Part shown: in pieces, positions 24,605-32,918 of the stretch
Numbering within the stretch: position 1 is the stretch's first letter
Layout: each line of letters opens with the position of its first letter
DNA from: Streptomyces marokkonensis
GTDB lineage: Bacteria > Actinomycetota > Actinomycetes > Streptomycetales > Streptomycetaceae
Direction of reading: 5' to 3'
Length of the DNA stretch: 64,000 bases
NCBI RefSeq assembly: GCF_008312835.1
Contig: NZ_VSKS01000012.1
Span: forward strand, 124,001-188,000
The notes under the pieces: model-generated
What the model saw: the letters and a program-made list of their open reading frames with translations, nothing else
Databases searched by the model: none
What the model was told of the DNA's origin: nothing
Program-made: the position numbers and the translations under genes

Positions 24605-25354
24605 GTGACCTCCTTCGCTCCGGATTCGATCGTCCTGAACCGCAAGTTGCCGCTCTGGTACCAGGTGTCGCAGTCGCTGCGCGCCTCGATCCTCGGCCGC
24701 TCGCCCCAGGACCCCCTGCGCCTGCCCACCGAGGAACAGCTGGCCGGCCACTACGGGGTGAGTGTGCTGACCATGCGGCAGGCGCTGAAGGAGCTGGAGG
24801 ACGAGGGGCTGATCAGCCGCCACCGCCGGCGCGGCACCTTCATCGAGCCCGGTGCCCGGCGGGGCGCCCCGGTGCGGCTGCTGGGCTCGGTGGACGCCAT
24901 CGTGGCCCAGCAGTCCGGGATGACGACCGAACTGCTGGAACACGGTCCGTCGCCGGTGCCCGCCGAGATCGCCGAGTACTTCCCGGACCTGTCCGAGGCG
25001 GCGGCGTACCACCGGCTGCGCAGCGACGAGAAGACGGGCGAGCCGACCAACCACGCACGCAACTGGGTCCGCCCCGAGCTCGCCGCCCGCATCGACCTGG
25101 ACGACCTGGTGCGGTGGCCGATGACCAAGGTGCTGCGGGACGTGGTCGGGGCGGACATCAGCCGGATCACGGACACGGTCGAGGCGCGGCTCGCGGACCC
25201 GGAGACGGCCCGCCTGCTCCGGGTCCCGCTGCTCAGCCCGATCCTGCACTACACGGGGGTCACCTACGACACCGGCGGCCGTCCCCTGGACGTGGCCGTC
25301 ATCAACTACCGGGGCGACCGCTTCTCCTTCACGGTGACCCTGGACGCCACCTGA
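24605..25354 (+). CDS. GntR-family regulator (HutC/UTRA type)
   Basis: A 249-residue regulator. An N-terminal GntR winged helix (LPLWYQVSQSLRASILG, LPTEEQLAGHYGVSVLTMRQALKELEDEGLI, RRRGTFI) precedes a UTRA-type effector domain (VRLLGSVDAIVAQQ to the C-terminal NYRGDRFSFTV). It starts at GTG 24605, 27 bases after hmgA, with no strong Shine-Dalgarno, so coupling to hmgA is likely. It may respond to an aromatic-degradation intermediate and act on the hmgA promoter palindrome; this is inference from position. Confidence 0.85.
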   Translation: MTSFAPDSIVLNRKLPLWYQVSQSLRASILGRSPQDPLRLPTEEQLAGHYGVSVLTMRQALKELEDEGLISRHRRRGTFIEPGARRGAPVRLLGSVDAIVAQQSGMTTELLEHGPSPVPAEIAEYFPDLSEAAAYHRLRSDEKTGEPTNHARNWVRPELAARIDLDDLVRWPMTKVLRDVVGADISRITDTVEARLADPETARLLRVPLLSPILHYTGVTYDTGGRPLDVAVINYRGDRFSFTVTLDAT

Positions 25355-25380
25355 TCCGCCCGTCCCCCACAGGTCGTACG

Positions 25381-26583
25381 ATGCCCAGCGTGACGCACGA
25401 CGACGCTCCGCTGCTGGCGGACCTCATGCCGTGGTCCGTCGCACCGCCGCGGCTCGGCCGGGGCTGGCCGGCGGCCCCCGACGCGGCGTCCCTGAAGGCC
25501 CGTTGGGACGCCCTGGTGAAGGCCGGGGGGCCGGACCGCGAGGCCCTGTTCCAGCCGACCCGTTCCCGGACCCCGCACTCGGCCGTCGGGCAGCTGCCGG
25601 GGCGGAGCGGCGGCACCGGGAAGCTGGCCCGCGCCACCGGCCCGTGCCCGGAGCCGGTACGGGTGCTGTACGCCCCGTTCGACGAGCAGTGGCTGATCCC
25701 CGACCAGCGGCTGATCGACGCGGCCCGCCCGGAGTTGTGGCGGGTGGCGGACGAGCGGCAGGTCTTCGTCGTGGAGACGGGCACCGCGCGCGGAGGTCCC
25801 GCCGCCGACGGCTCCGCCGGCCCGCCCCTGCTCGCCACCTCCCTGCTGCCCGTGCTCCGCGCGGGGCGCGTCCGCCCGCTGTACCGCCGGCCGGGCGCCG
25901 CGGAGCCCAACCTGGCCCCGGGCCTGACGGACCACCTCGCCTTCCGGCTCGGCCGCGACACCTCCCCCGTGGACGTCCTCGCCTGGGCGACGGCCGTGGC
26001 ACGGCCCACGCCCGGGGGCCTCGCGGTGCCGCTCACCGGCGACGCGGACGCGTGGGAGCGGGGCGTGGCCGTGGGCCGCCGGATGCTGTGGCTGATGCGG
26101 CGCGACGGGGAACGCCCGAAGCTGCCGGGCGGACGCCGCCCCTACGTCCGTGCCCCGCTGCCCTCCCGCCCGCCGGCCGTGCGCTACGACCGGGACGAGG
26201 AGGTCCTGCTGCTCGACGAGGGCCGCATCTCCCCCGTGCCGCCCGGGGCCTGGGACTTCGAGGCCGGCGGTGTCCGGGTGCTGGAACAGTGGTTCGCGGC
26301 CCGCACGGAGCCGGGCGAGCCGGGCACACTGGCAGCGATCCGGCCCGCCGTCTGGCCACAGGCCTGGACCTCGGAGCTCCTGGAGCTCATCACGGTCCTC
26401 GCCCTGCTGGCCGAACTGCGCCCGCGGTGGGAGGCGTTGACGGACCCGGCGGTCCCCGACCCGGTCACGCCGGCCGAGCTGCGCGAGGCCGGCGTGCTCC
26501 CGGTACCGTCCTCGGCGCGCCGCCCCGCATCCGTGCTGGACGCCCGCGAGGAGGGCCCGGAGGGCCAGCTCGCCCTCATCTGA
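25381..26583 (+). CDS. Stand-alone type ISP restriction-modification C-terminal (specificity-like) domain protein
   Basis: A 400-residue protein that resembles the C-terminal part of single-chain type ISP restriction enzymes (LlaBIII/LlaGI class). I see VRVLYAPFDEQWLIPDQRL (the PFD region after the methylase), LATSLLP, TDHLAFRLG, and especially PPGAWDFEAGGVRVLEQWF and ELLELITVLALLAELRPRW, which close the specificity segment in those enzymes. The helicase, nuclease and NPPY methyltransferase parts are absent here and nearby. So it cannot restrict or methylate alone. It could be a retained DNA-recognition module or a repurposed factor. Start: ATG 25381 after CAGG; GTG 25390 is an alternative. 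It follows the hmgA-GntR pair by 26 bases. Confidence 0.68.
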   Translation: MPSVTHDDAPLLADLMPWSVAPPRLGRGWPAAPDAASLKARWDALVKAGGPDREALFQPTRSRTPHSAVGQLPGRSGGTGKLARATGPCPEPVRVLYAPFDEQWLIPDQRLIDAARPELWRVADERQVFVVETGTARGGPAADGSAGPPLLATSLLPVLRAGRVRPLYRRPGAAEPNLAPGLTDHLAFRLGRDTSPVDVLAWATAVARPTPGGLAVPLTGDADAWERGVAVGRRMLWLMRRDGERPKLPGGRRPYVRAPLPSRPPAVRYDRDEEVLLLDEGRISPVPPGAWDFEAGGVRVLEQWFAARTEPGEPGTLAAIRPAVWPQAWTSELLELITVLALLAELRPRWEALTDPAVPDPVTPAELREAGVLPVPSSARRPASVLDAREEGPEGQLALI

Positions 26584-26601
26584 CGTCCGCCGGGAGCGGG
26601 T

Positions 26602-27315
26602 TCAGCGGCGGGGGCCGAAGCCGTCCAGCATCCTGCCGAGCGCCCGCTCGAACACCGCCTCCAGGTCGATCGGCCCCGCGTCCTCCGCGAAGGCCGCCGC
26701 CATCCTCGGGTACTCGCCGGTCGCGATCCGGCCGCCGAGGTAGGCGATCCGTATCGCGTTCTCCCGCTCCTGCGACCAGGGCAGCGAGCGGGTGCGCTCG
26801 TCGGTGGCCAGCTCGTTGGTGACGTACGTCGTCACGATGCCGTTGAGCATCGCGATCAGCTCCAGCTTCGTGCCGTAGGGCTCGGGGAGCGGGTCCAGGC
26901 AGGCCAGACAGTGCTCGAGATAGCGCAGGGCGTTGGGGCTGAAGCCGTAGACCGGCGACATCAGCCGCGGCAGCCACGGATGGCGGTGCATCAGCGCGCG
27001 GGTCTGGTGCGCCACCCTGAGCATGTCGGCACGCCAGTCGCCGCTGGGTTCCCACAGCTCGTGCTCGCCGCCGGCCGCGTCCACCATCAGCTCGTACAGG
27101 TCCTCCTTGCGGGGGACGTAGTTGTAGAGCGACATGGTGCCGCAGCCCAGTTCGGCGGCGACGCGGCGCATGGAGACCGCGTCCAGGCCCTCGGCGTCGG
27201 CGATCCGGACGGCCGCCGCCGCGATGTCGGCGCGGGTGTACGCCGGTCTCGGTCCACGGCCGGTGCGCTCGGGGCGCGCCCAGATCACTTCGGGTTCGGC
27301 CGCTCGGCCCGCCAT
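26602..27315 (-). CDS. TetR-family regulator of the adjacent ABC exporter
   Basis: A 237-residue TetR protein with helix-turn-helix at about residues 30-75 (IAAAAVRIADAEGLDAVSM, LGCGTMSLYNYVPRKEDLY) and a TetR_C_1-type ligand domain, as in tetracycline and drug repressors. The ATG at 27315 has GGGAGGTGATGACCG, a very strong ribosome-binding site. It is divergent from the ABC-2 exporter genes. Two 17-base palindromes (TACGTAC-n3-GTACGTA type) lie between and over the exporter start, so it most likely represses both directions until a drug-like ligand binds. Confidence 0.9.
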   Translation of the reverse strand: MAGRAAEPEVIWARPERTGRGPRPAYTRADIAAAAVRIADAEGLDAVSMRRVAAELGCGTMSLYNYVPRKEDLYELMVDAAGGEHELWEPSGDWRADMLRVAHQTRALMHRHPWLPRLMSPVYGFSPNALRYLEHCLACLDPLPEPYGTKLELIAMLNGIVTTYVTNELATDERTRSLPWSQERENAIRIAYLGGRIATGEYPRMAAAFAEDAGPIDLEAVFERALGRMLDGFGPRR

Positions 27316-27342
27316 CGGTCATCACCTCCCCACCATCGTAGT

Positions 27343-27404
27343 TACGTACACCGTACGTAGTGCGCTATGGTCGACCCATGACTACTACGTACGCTGTACT
27401 TAGT
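27343..27404. promoter_or_regulatory. Twin TetR operators around a leaderless exporter start
   Basis: Operator 1, TACGTACACCGTACGTA (27343-27359), has perfect 7-base arms and overlaps the -35 region. Operator 2 is ACTACGTAC-gct-GTACTTAGT (27384-27404) with one mismatch pair; it lies in the first codons of the ATPase. Between them, TATGGT (27366-27371) is a -10 whose predicted start falls on the ATG at 27378. Confidence 0.68.
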
Positions 27405-28355
27405 GAAGGTCTGGAGAAGCGCTTCGGGGCGGTCCGCGCCCTGCGCGGGCTGGATCTGGCGGTGGCCGAGGGAACCGTGTGCGGGATGCTCGGGCCCAAC
27501 GGGGCGGGCAAGACGACAGCCGTCCGGCTGCTTACCACCCTGCTGCGACCCGACGCGGGCTCGGCGCGGATCGCGGGCCACGACCTCGTCCGGGAGGCCG
27601 CCGCCGTACGGCGCAGGATCGGCGTCACCGGGCAGGACACCTCGATCGACGGGGACCTCACCGGGCGCGAGAACCTGCGGTTGTTCGCCCGGCTGCACCG
27701 GGTGGGCGGTGCGGCCGGGCGGGCCGACGAGCTGCTCGACCGCTTCGGGCTGACGGAGGCCGCCGACCGGCCGGCGTCCGGCTGGTCGGGCGGCATGCGG
27801 CGCCGGCTGGACCTGGCGGCGAGCCTGATCCGGCGTCCGGAGGTGCTGTTCCTGGACGAGCCGACGACCGGTCTCGACCCGGCCAGCCGCACGCTGATCT
27901 GGGAGGCGGTGCGCGAACTGACCGGCGAGGGCACGAGCGTGCTGCTCACCACCCAGTACCTGGAGGAGGCCGACCGGCTGGCCGACGACATCGCCCTGGT
28001 GGACCGGGGACGGGTCGCGCACACCGGCTCCCCGGCCGAGCTCAAGGCGCTGGTCGGGACGCACGCGGAGGTGATCGTCGCGGACGCGGCCGCGCTGGTG
28101 GCGGCCGCCGGGGTGCTGGACCGCCTCACCGGTTCTCAGCCGTCCCTGGACCGCGCGCGGAACGCGGTCGGCGTGGTCACCAAGGACGCGACCGTCACTC
28201 TCCCGCACCTGGTGCGGACGCTGGACGCGGCGGGCGTGCCCCTGCTCGACGCGAGCCTGCGGCCCCCCACCCTCGACGATGTGTTCCTGCGGCTGACCGG
28301 GGGCTCCGTGGCCTTCGCCGGCCGCCCCGGCGACGACAAGGAGCGTGCCGCGTGA
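27378..28355 (+). CDS. ABC exporter ATP-binding protein (DrrA/daunorubicin-resistance type)
   Basis: A 325-residue ATPase: Walker A GPNGAGKTT near residues 39-47, Q-loop VTGQDTSIDGDLTG, signature WSGGMRRRLDLA, Walker B LFLDEPTTGLDPASR and H-loop region TTQYLEEADRLAD. The C-terminal DrrA-like extension ends in PPTLDDVFLRLTG. It forms an exporter with the permease that follows. The ATG has no Shine-Dalgarno and sits where transcription should begin, so the message is probably leaderless. Its first codons contain a TetR operator. Likely role is drug or metabolite efflux under the divergent TetR. The stop overlaps the permease GTG by 4 bases. Confidence 0.92.
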   Translation: MTTTYAVLSEGLEKRFGAVRALRGLDLAVAEGTVCGMLGPNGAGKTTAVRLLTTLLRPDAGSARIAGHDLVREAAAVRRRIGVTGQDTSIDGDLTGRENLRLFARLHRVGGAAGRADELLDRFGLTEAADRPASGWSGGMRRRLDLAASLIRRPEVLFLDEPTTGLDPASRTLIWEAVRELTGEGTSVLLTTQYLEEADRLADDIALVDRGRVAHTGSPAELKALVGTHAEVIVADAAALVAAAGVLDRLTGSQPSLDRARNAVGVVTKDATVTLPHLVRTLDAAGVPLLDASLRPPTLDDVFLRLTGGSVAFAGRPGDDKERAA

Positions 28356-29134
28356 GCACGCTGGCGTACGACGGCACCGCGATGCTCGGCCGGCAGCTGC
28401 GGAGGATGCGCAACAACCCCGGGCTGCTGATCCTCACCCAGACCATGCCGGTCAGCATGCTGCTGTTCTTCGGCTACGTCTTCGGCAGCGCGCTCGCCGT
28501 GCCGGGTGCGGAGTACCGGTCCTTCCTGGTTCCGGGACTGCTGGTGGCGACGGCGGCGGGCGGGGTCATGACCGGCATGTTCCAGTCGGCCCAGGATGTC
28601 CACCGCGGGGTGACGGACCGGTTCCGCACGCTGCCGGTGAGCCGGGCCGCCGTGCCGGTGGGCCAGGCCGCGGCGGACGTGCTGGTGACGGCGGCCGGGA
28701 CGGTGCCGTTCCTGCTGGTGGGGCTCGCGGTCGGCTGGCGGGTGGAAGCAGGCCCGGCGGCCGCGGCGGGCGCCCTCCTGCTGTTGCTGCTGTTCCGGTT
28801 CGCGTGCGTGTGGACCGGCATCTTCCTCGGGCTGCTCACCCGGAACGAGGAGGCGGCCGGTCAGCTGGGCGGGGCGACCTTCCTGCTGCCGCTGCTGTCC
28901 AGCGCGTACATCCCCACCGCGGGGCTGCCGGGGTGGCTGCGCACGGTGGCGGAGTGGAATCCGATCAGCGCGGTGGCGACGGCGCTGCGGGAGCTGTTCG
29001 GCAACGCGCCCGTGCCGGAGGGGGCGGCCTGGCCGGTGGCGCATCCCGTCGCGGGGTCACTGGCCTGGTGCGCGGTGCTGCTCGCGGTGTTCGTGCCGCT
29101 CGCGGTGCGGGAGTACGCGCACGCCGAGCGGTGA
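28352..29134 (+). CDS. ABC-2 type permease of the drug exporter
   Basis: A 260-residue membrane protein with six hydrophobic segments, the ABC-2 layout (MLLFFGYVFGSAL, VPGLLVATAAGGVM, DRFRTLPVSRAAVPVG and the conserved WNPISAVATALRELF before the last helix). It begins at GTG 28352 in a GTGA overlap with the ATPase stop, with AAGGAG upstream, so the two subunits are translationally coupled. A hairpin 30 bases after the stop ends the operon. Confidence 0.92.
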   Translation: MSTLAYDGTAMLGRQLRRMRNNPGLLILTQTMPVSMLLFFGYVFGSALAVPGAEYRSFLVPGLLVATAAGGVMTGMFQSAQDVHRGVTDRFRTLPVSRAAVPVGQAAADVLVTAAGTVPFLLVGLAVGWRVEAGPAAAAGALLLLLLFRFACVWTGIFLGLLTRNEEAAGQLGGATFLLPLLSSAYIPTAGLPGWLRTVAEWNPISAVATALRELFGNAPVPEGAAWPVAHPVAGSLAWCAVLLAVFVPLAVREYAHAER

Positions 29135-29163
29135 CCTGCGGGGAGGAGGGGAGAGGCCGGCGG

Positions 29164-29196
29164 GCCCCCGGATCGCTGCCGGGTGGGACCGGGGGC
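29164..29196. terminator. Hairpin after the ABC-2 operon
   Basis: GCCCCCGG (29164-29171) pairs with CCGGGGGC (29189-29196) across a 17-base loop, between the exporter and a convergent small gene. Confidence 0.4.
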
Positions 29197-29303
29197 GCCG
29201 GCAGGAGGACGTGCTGGGGTCTGATGCGCCGGGTGCCCGGTACCGCGGGGATGACGGACGGGCGGGCGCTGCGCCGGGACGGTGGGACCGACCGGCGCGG
29301 GCG

Positions 29304-29579
29304 CTACCGGCTGCCGAACAGGGAGCGGCGCAGTCGGCGCAGCGGGGCGAAGAGCGAGACGCGGCTCGTCCGGGCCCGCGCGCCCCTGGCACCCCGGCTG
29401 TGCGCGGTGTCACGCGCGGTCAGCTCGCGCATCAGCGAGGTCGCCTCCGCCGTCTCGCGCTGCGGGACGGCCGGTCCCCCGAGGACCGAGAGATGGCGGT
29501 CGAGGCGCGAACTGGTCGCGCTGCTCCCGCACGTGATCGCAGGGACCCTGGCCCTGCTGCGCACTGTTATCTGTTCCAT
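29304..29579 (-). CDS. Small conserved hypothetical protein
   Basis: A 91-residue, basic, Ser/Arg-rich protein (MEQITVRSRARVPAITCG at the start; VSLFAPLRRLRRSLFGSR at the end). It has no signal peptide and no recognised domain. The ATG at 29579 has GGGGAG 6 bases upstream, which supports a real gene; the longer frame to 29645 is not needed. The amphipathic Arg/Leu C-terminus could be a membrane- or nucleic-acid-binding helix. It lies downstream of the sigma-K/anti-sigma pair on the same strand. A perfect 11-base palindrome AGGGTAACCCT (29617-29627) sits in its upstream region. Confidence 0.6.
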   Translation of the reverse strand: MEQITVRSRARVPAITCGSSATSSRLDRHLSVLGGPAVPQRETAEATSLMRELTARDTAHSRGARGARARTSRVSLFAPLRRLRRSLFGSR

Positions 29580-29705
29580 GTCACTCCCCACCCGTACGAG
29601 TCCACCCGGCCCGGGCAGGGTAACCCTATCGCCCCGTCCCGGCACTCGTGTATCGAGGTCACAGGATTCACCTTCCCCATAAGGGTGTTGACGAACCTAC
29701 GACGA

Positions 29706-30524
29706 TTACTCTCCGAATCCGACCGTTTTCAGGGCGAGTTGGACGATGGGCTGGCCGGTGGGTTGCGGTGACCCGCCGTCGGGCTCGACGGTCACGGCGA
29801 GTGACGTCGCCGCGGTGTCGAGGCCGGATGCGACCAAGGGTGTGTCGCCGTCGAAAAGCCCCAGGGACCGGGGCCGCTCGCCCGGGCCCATGAGCCAGAG
29901 CTGGCGCACACGTCCGTTCGGAGGGTCGCCGTATCCGCCGAGAGTGACGACCGCGCTGCGGGAGGATGCGGAAGCGATCACTCCGATCGTGCGGCCCCGC
30001 GGGTCCCGGCCGCTGCTCGCGCGGGCGTCCGGCGCGGCCAGAACGTGGGCGATCTCACGTGCCCGGTCGCGCTCGGCGTCGAGCCGGTCCTGGGTCCGGT
30101 CCGCCTGCACGGCGAAGAGCGACGCGACGACGAGCGCCGCGGCGGCGGTGGCCGTCGCGAACGGCACGAACAGCGGCGACCGGCGCCGCTCCCGGGTGCG
30201 TGGGGGTGGTGCGGTGCCCCAGACGTGGGGCGGGAGTTGCGGCGCACGCGCGCGCGGGGGGCCCTGCGGCGCGGGCTCCTGCGCGGTGGTCCGTACGGCG
30301 GCCAGCACCCGGTCCCGCATCGCGGGCGGCGCGGGCGCGGCCGTGGACCAGGCGAGGCGGACGGCGTCCTCGGCGAGGTCGCGCACCTCGGCGGTGCAGC
30401 GGCCGCAGGACCTCAGATGCTTCTCGAAGCGGACCCGCTCGGCGGGCTCCAGGGCGTCGAGGGCGTAGGGGGCGGCCAGCGAGTGCAGGTCGCCGCGGGA
30501 CGTCAGTCGGCCGAACAGGCTCAT
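29706..30524 (-). CDS. Anti-sigma-K factor (RskA-like, zinc-type anti-sigma)
   Basis: A 272-residue single-pass membrane protein. The N-terminal anti-sigma domain has LHSLAAPYALDALEPAERV and the HLRSCGRC zinc motif (His-x3-Cys-x2-Cys). A transmembrane helix at about residues 120-145 (FVPFATATAAAALVVASLFAV) precedes an extracytoplasmic RskA C-terminal domain (VTLGGYGDPPNGRVRQLWLM, PLVASGLDTAATSLAVTVEP). It holds the adjacent ECF sigma factor inactive until a signal triggers its proteolysis. The ATG overlaps the sigma stop in an ATGA junction, the normal coupling for such pairs. Confidence 0.93.
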   Translation of the reverse strand: MSLFGRLTSRGDLHSLAAPYALDALEPAERVRFEKHLRSCGRCTAEVRDLAEDAVRLAWSTAAPAPPAMRDRVLAAVRTTAQEPAPQGPPRARAPQLPPHVWGTAPPPRTRERRRSPLFVPFATATAAAALVVASLFAVQADRTQDRLDAERDRAREIAHVLAAPDARASSGRDPRGRTIGVIASASSRSAVVTLGGYGDPPNGRVRQLWLMGPGERPRSLGLFDGDTPLVASGLDTAATSLAVTVEPDGGSPQPTGQPIVQLALKTVGFGE

Positions 30525-31063
30525 GCCGCGCCTCCCAGGCAGTCGCGCAGGCGGGTCAGGCCGTCCCGCATCCGGGTCTTGACCGTGCCGAGCGGCAGCG
30601 ACAGCCGCTCGGCGACCTCGCGGTAGGTGTAGCCGTCGTAATAGGCGAGGGTGACCGACTGGCGCTGGAGCGCGGTGAGGCGGTCCAGGCAGCGGCGCAC
30701 CCACTCGCGTTCCAGCCCGGCCTCGACCTCCTCGGCGACCTGGTCGAAGGCGGGGCCGTGGCCGCGCCTGGCCTCGCGCTGCTCGCGTTCGCCGGCCGCG
30801 CGGGCGCTGCGCACCCGGTCGACGGCTCGGCGGTGGGCGAGGGTGAGCACCCAGGACAGGGCGCTGCCCCGGCCGGGGTCGAACCGCGCGGCGGAGCGCC
30901 AGAGTTCCAGCAGCACCTCCTGGGCCACCTCCTCGGACTGGGCGGGATCGCGCACCACGCGCCGCACCAGCCCGTACACCGGCCCGGAGACCAGGCCGTA
31001 CAGGTCCTCGAACGCCTTCTGGTCACCCGCGGCCACAAGCATCAGCAGCTCGTCCGCCTCCAA
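30521..31063 (-). CDS. ECF RNA polymerase sigma factor, SigK-like
   Basis: A group-IV sigma factor of about 180 residues. Region 2 reads FEDLYGLVSGPVYGLVRRVVRDPAQSEEVAQEV; region 4 reads LTALQRQSVTLAYYDGYTYREVAERL followed by GTVKTRMRDGLTRLRDCL. Both match the SigK/ECF19 group, whose partner is RskA. I place the start at TTG 31063 because GAAGAAGGGG lies 7 bases upstream; an ATG at 31108 has no ribosome-binding site but would add 15 residues. It is divergent from the DUF4331 gene, whose upstream region carries a promoter close to the mycobacterial SigK consensus. TGA/ATG overlap couples it to the anti-sigma gene. Confidence 0.9.
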   Translation of the reverse strand: MEADELLMLVAAGDQKAFEDLYGLVSGPVYGLVRRVVRDPAQSEEVAQEVLLELWRSAARFDPGRGSALSWVLTLAHRRAVDRVRSARAAGEREQREARRGHGPAFDQVAEEVEAGLEREWVRRCLDRLTALQRQSVTLAYYDGYTYREVAERLSLPLGTVKTRMRDGLTRLRDCLGGAA

Positions 31064-31188
31064 CGCGCATCCCCTTCTTCCCGGCCCCGCGGGGCCGCCC
31101 GGTGGCATGAGGCACGCACAGAAGCGCGCCCCCGGAGGGGAAGTACGGATCACCGGGCCCGAAACGCGGGTCGGCGGCGAGAAACGAT

Positions 31189-31231
31189 GTCGAGAAAACT
31201 CGACCAATCCGGCCCGCCGCGCGTTCCGAAT
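31189..31231 (+). promoter_or_regulatory. SigK-type promoter for DUF4331 plus adjacent dyad
   Basis: CAATCC (31205-31210, within CCAATCC) and CCGAAT (31226-31231) with a 15-base spacer resemble the CCATCC/CCGAAT boxes known for mycobacterial SigK. The predicted start near 31238 is about 33 bases before the DUF4331 ATG. Directly upstream is a perfect dyad GTCGAG-AAAA-CTCGAC (31189-31204). Confidence 0.55.
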
Positions 31232-31270
31232 CCCAGTGCGTCAGGCAAGTTGGCACTGAGGACGGACGGC

Positions 31271-32803
31271 ATGACACCTAACTCCAGGACCGGTGCGGGA
31301 CGCAGGAGTCTCGCGACCCTCATCTGTGGCGCGCTGGCCGCCGGAGGGCTCGCAGCCGCCGGCGTCACCGCGCTGGAACCCGAGGCGGCCTCCGCCTCCT
31401 CCCACCGGGAGGCCCCGCTGATCTCGGGCAGCCCGCAGTTCGACAACACGGACCTGTACGCGTTCGTCAGCCCCGACAAGCCGGACACGACGACGATCAT
31501 CGCGAACTGGATCCCCTTCGAGGAGCCGGCGGGCGGGCCGAACTTCTTCACGTTCGCCGAGGACGCGCAGTACGACCTGCGCGTCGACCGGGACGGCGAC
31601 GCGCAGGAGGACCTGATCTTCCGGTACACGTTCAGGACGCACACGAAGAACGACAAGACGTTCCTGTACAACACGGGTCCGGTCGAGAGCCTCGACGACC
31701 CCGACCTCAACATCACGCAGACGTACGACCTCGAACTGATCAAGCTGCGGCACCTGAAGGCGGTGTCGAGGACGAAGGTCGCCGACGACGCGCCGGTGGC
31801 GCCGTCGAACGTCGGCAAGGCGTCGATGCCGGACTACGACACCCTGCGCAAGCAGGCGATCCACGAGCTCGCCGGGGGCGGCCGGACGTTCGCCGGGCAG
31901 GCGGACGATCCGTTCTTCCTGGACCTGCGCGTCTTCGACCTGCTGTACGGCGGGAACCTCTCCGAGGTCGGCAACGACACCCTCAAGGGCTACAACGTCA
32001 ACTCGATCGCCCTTCAGGTGCCCCACAGCCTCATCACCGAGTCGGACGAGCAGCCGGTCGTCGGCATCTGGTCGACGACGCAGCGCAAGAACGCCCAGGG
32101 TGACTTCGCGCAGGTCTCGCGCCTCGGCAACCCGCTGGTGAACGAGGTCGTCAACCCGCTGAAGGACAAGGACACGTTCAACGCGTCCGCGCCCCGGGAC
32201 GACGCACAGTTCCTGGAGAACGTCACCAACCCGGAGCTGCCGGAACTCATCGAGGCCATCTACAAGATCCCGGCGCCGGACGAGCCCCGCGACGACCTGG
32301 TCGACGTGTTCCTGAAGGGCGTCGAGAACCTCAACCGGCCGCCGCACGTGACGCCGTCGGAGCAGCTGCGCCTCAACACCTCCGTCAAGCCCGCCGCGGA
32401 GCCCAAGCGGCTCGGTGTCCTCGACGGGGACACCGCCGGCTTCCCGAACGGCCGCCGCCTCACCGACGACGTGATCGACGCCGCCCTCCAGGTCGTCGAG
32501 GGTGAACTGGTCGGCGCGAAGAACGACCTGGGTGACGCGGTCGACGCCAACGACAAGGAGTTCGGCAAGGCCTTCCCGTATCTGGCGAATCCCACGGAGG
32601 GATCGCGCGGCCCGCTCGCCAAGGGCGTGGACGGCGGCAACGACGTGCGCAACCAGCTCGGTGACGCGCTGCGCCCGGCGGGCGCGGAGGGCACGGACAA
32701 CACGGCCCTGATCGCCGCGTCCGCGGGCGCGGGTGCCGGTGGGCTGCTGCTGATCGGCGTGGCGCTGTTGTGGTGGCGCCGGATGCGCGGCCGGGCGTAC
32801 TGA
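31271..32803 (+). CDS. Secreted, membrane-anchored DUF4331 protein
   Basis: A 510-residue protein. An N-terminal signal peptide (about residues 15-40, ending ASAS) leads into SSHREAPLISGSPQFDNTDLYAFVSPD, the hallmark opening of DUF4331. The C-terminus has a membrane helix (ALIAASAGAGAGGLLLIGVALLWW) and a basic tail, so the protein is held outside the membrane at its C-terminal end. No enzymatic role is known for the family. The ATG at 31271 has GAGGA about 8 bases upstream. It is the first gene of a DUF4331-TPR-NicO series facing the sigma-K operon and is the best candidate target of that sigma factor. Confidence 0.9.
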   Translation: MTPNSRTGAGRRSLATLICGALAAGGLAAAGVTALEPEAASASSHREAPLISGSPQFDNTDLYAFVSPDKPDTTTIIANWIPFEEPAGGPNFFTFAEDAQYDLRVDRDGDAQEDLIFRYTFRTHTKNDKTFLYNTGPVESLDDPDLNITQTYDLELIKLRHLKAVSRTKVADDAPVAPSNVGKASMPDYDTLRKQAIHELAGGGRTFAGQADDPFFLDLRVFDLLYGGNLSEVGNDTLKGYNVNSIALQVPHSLITESDEQPVVGIWSTTQRKNAQGDFAQVSRLGNPLVNEVVNPLKDKDTFNASAPRDDAQFLENVTNPELPELIEAIYKIPAPDEPRDDLVDVFLKGVENLNRPPHVTPSEQLRLNTSVKPAAEPKRLGVLDGDTAGFPNGRRLTDDVIDAALQVVEGELVGAKNDLGDAVDANDKEFGKAFPYLANPTEGSRGPLAKGVDGGNDVRNQLGDALRPAGAEGTDNTALIAASAGAGAGGLLLIGVALLWWRRMRGRAY

Positions 32804-32918
32804 CCCCGGCGTGTCCCCGGGCGGCCGGCACGACCCGCCCGTCCCACCTACTGGCGCGGCCCGTTCCCCACCCGTCCCCCACGGCACGGGCCGCGCCGCC
32901 GAACTCCGAGGAGAGGCC

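Noticed and set aside
29211-29771. 186-codon + strand frame near the sigma-K locus
   Set aside because: It overlaps the small reverse gene at 29304-29579 that has a good ribosome-binding site, and its composition is shadow-like.
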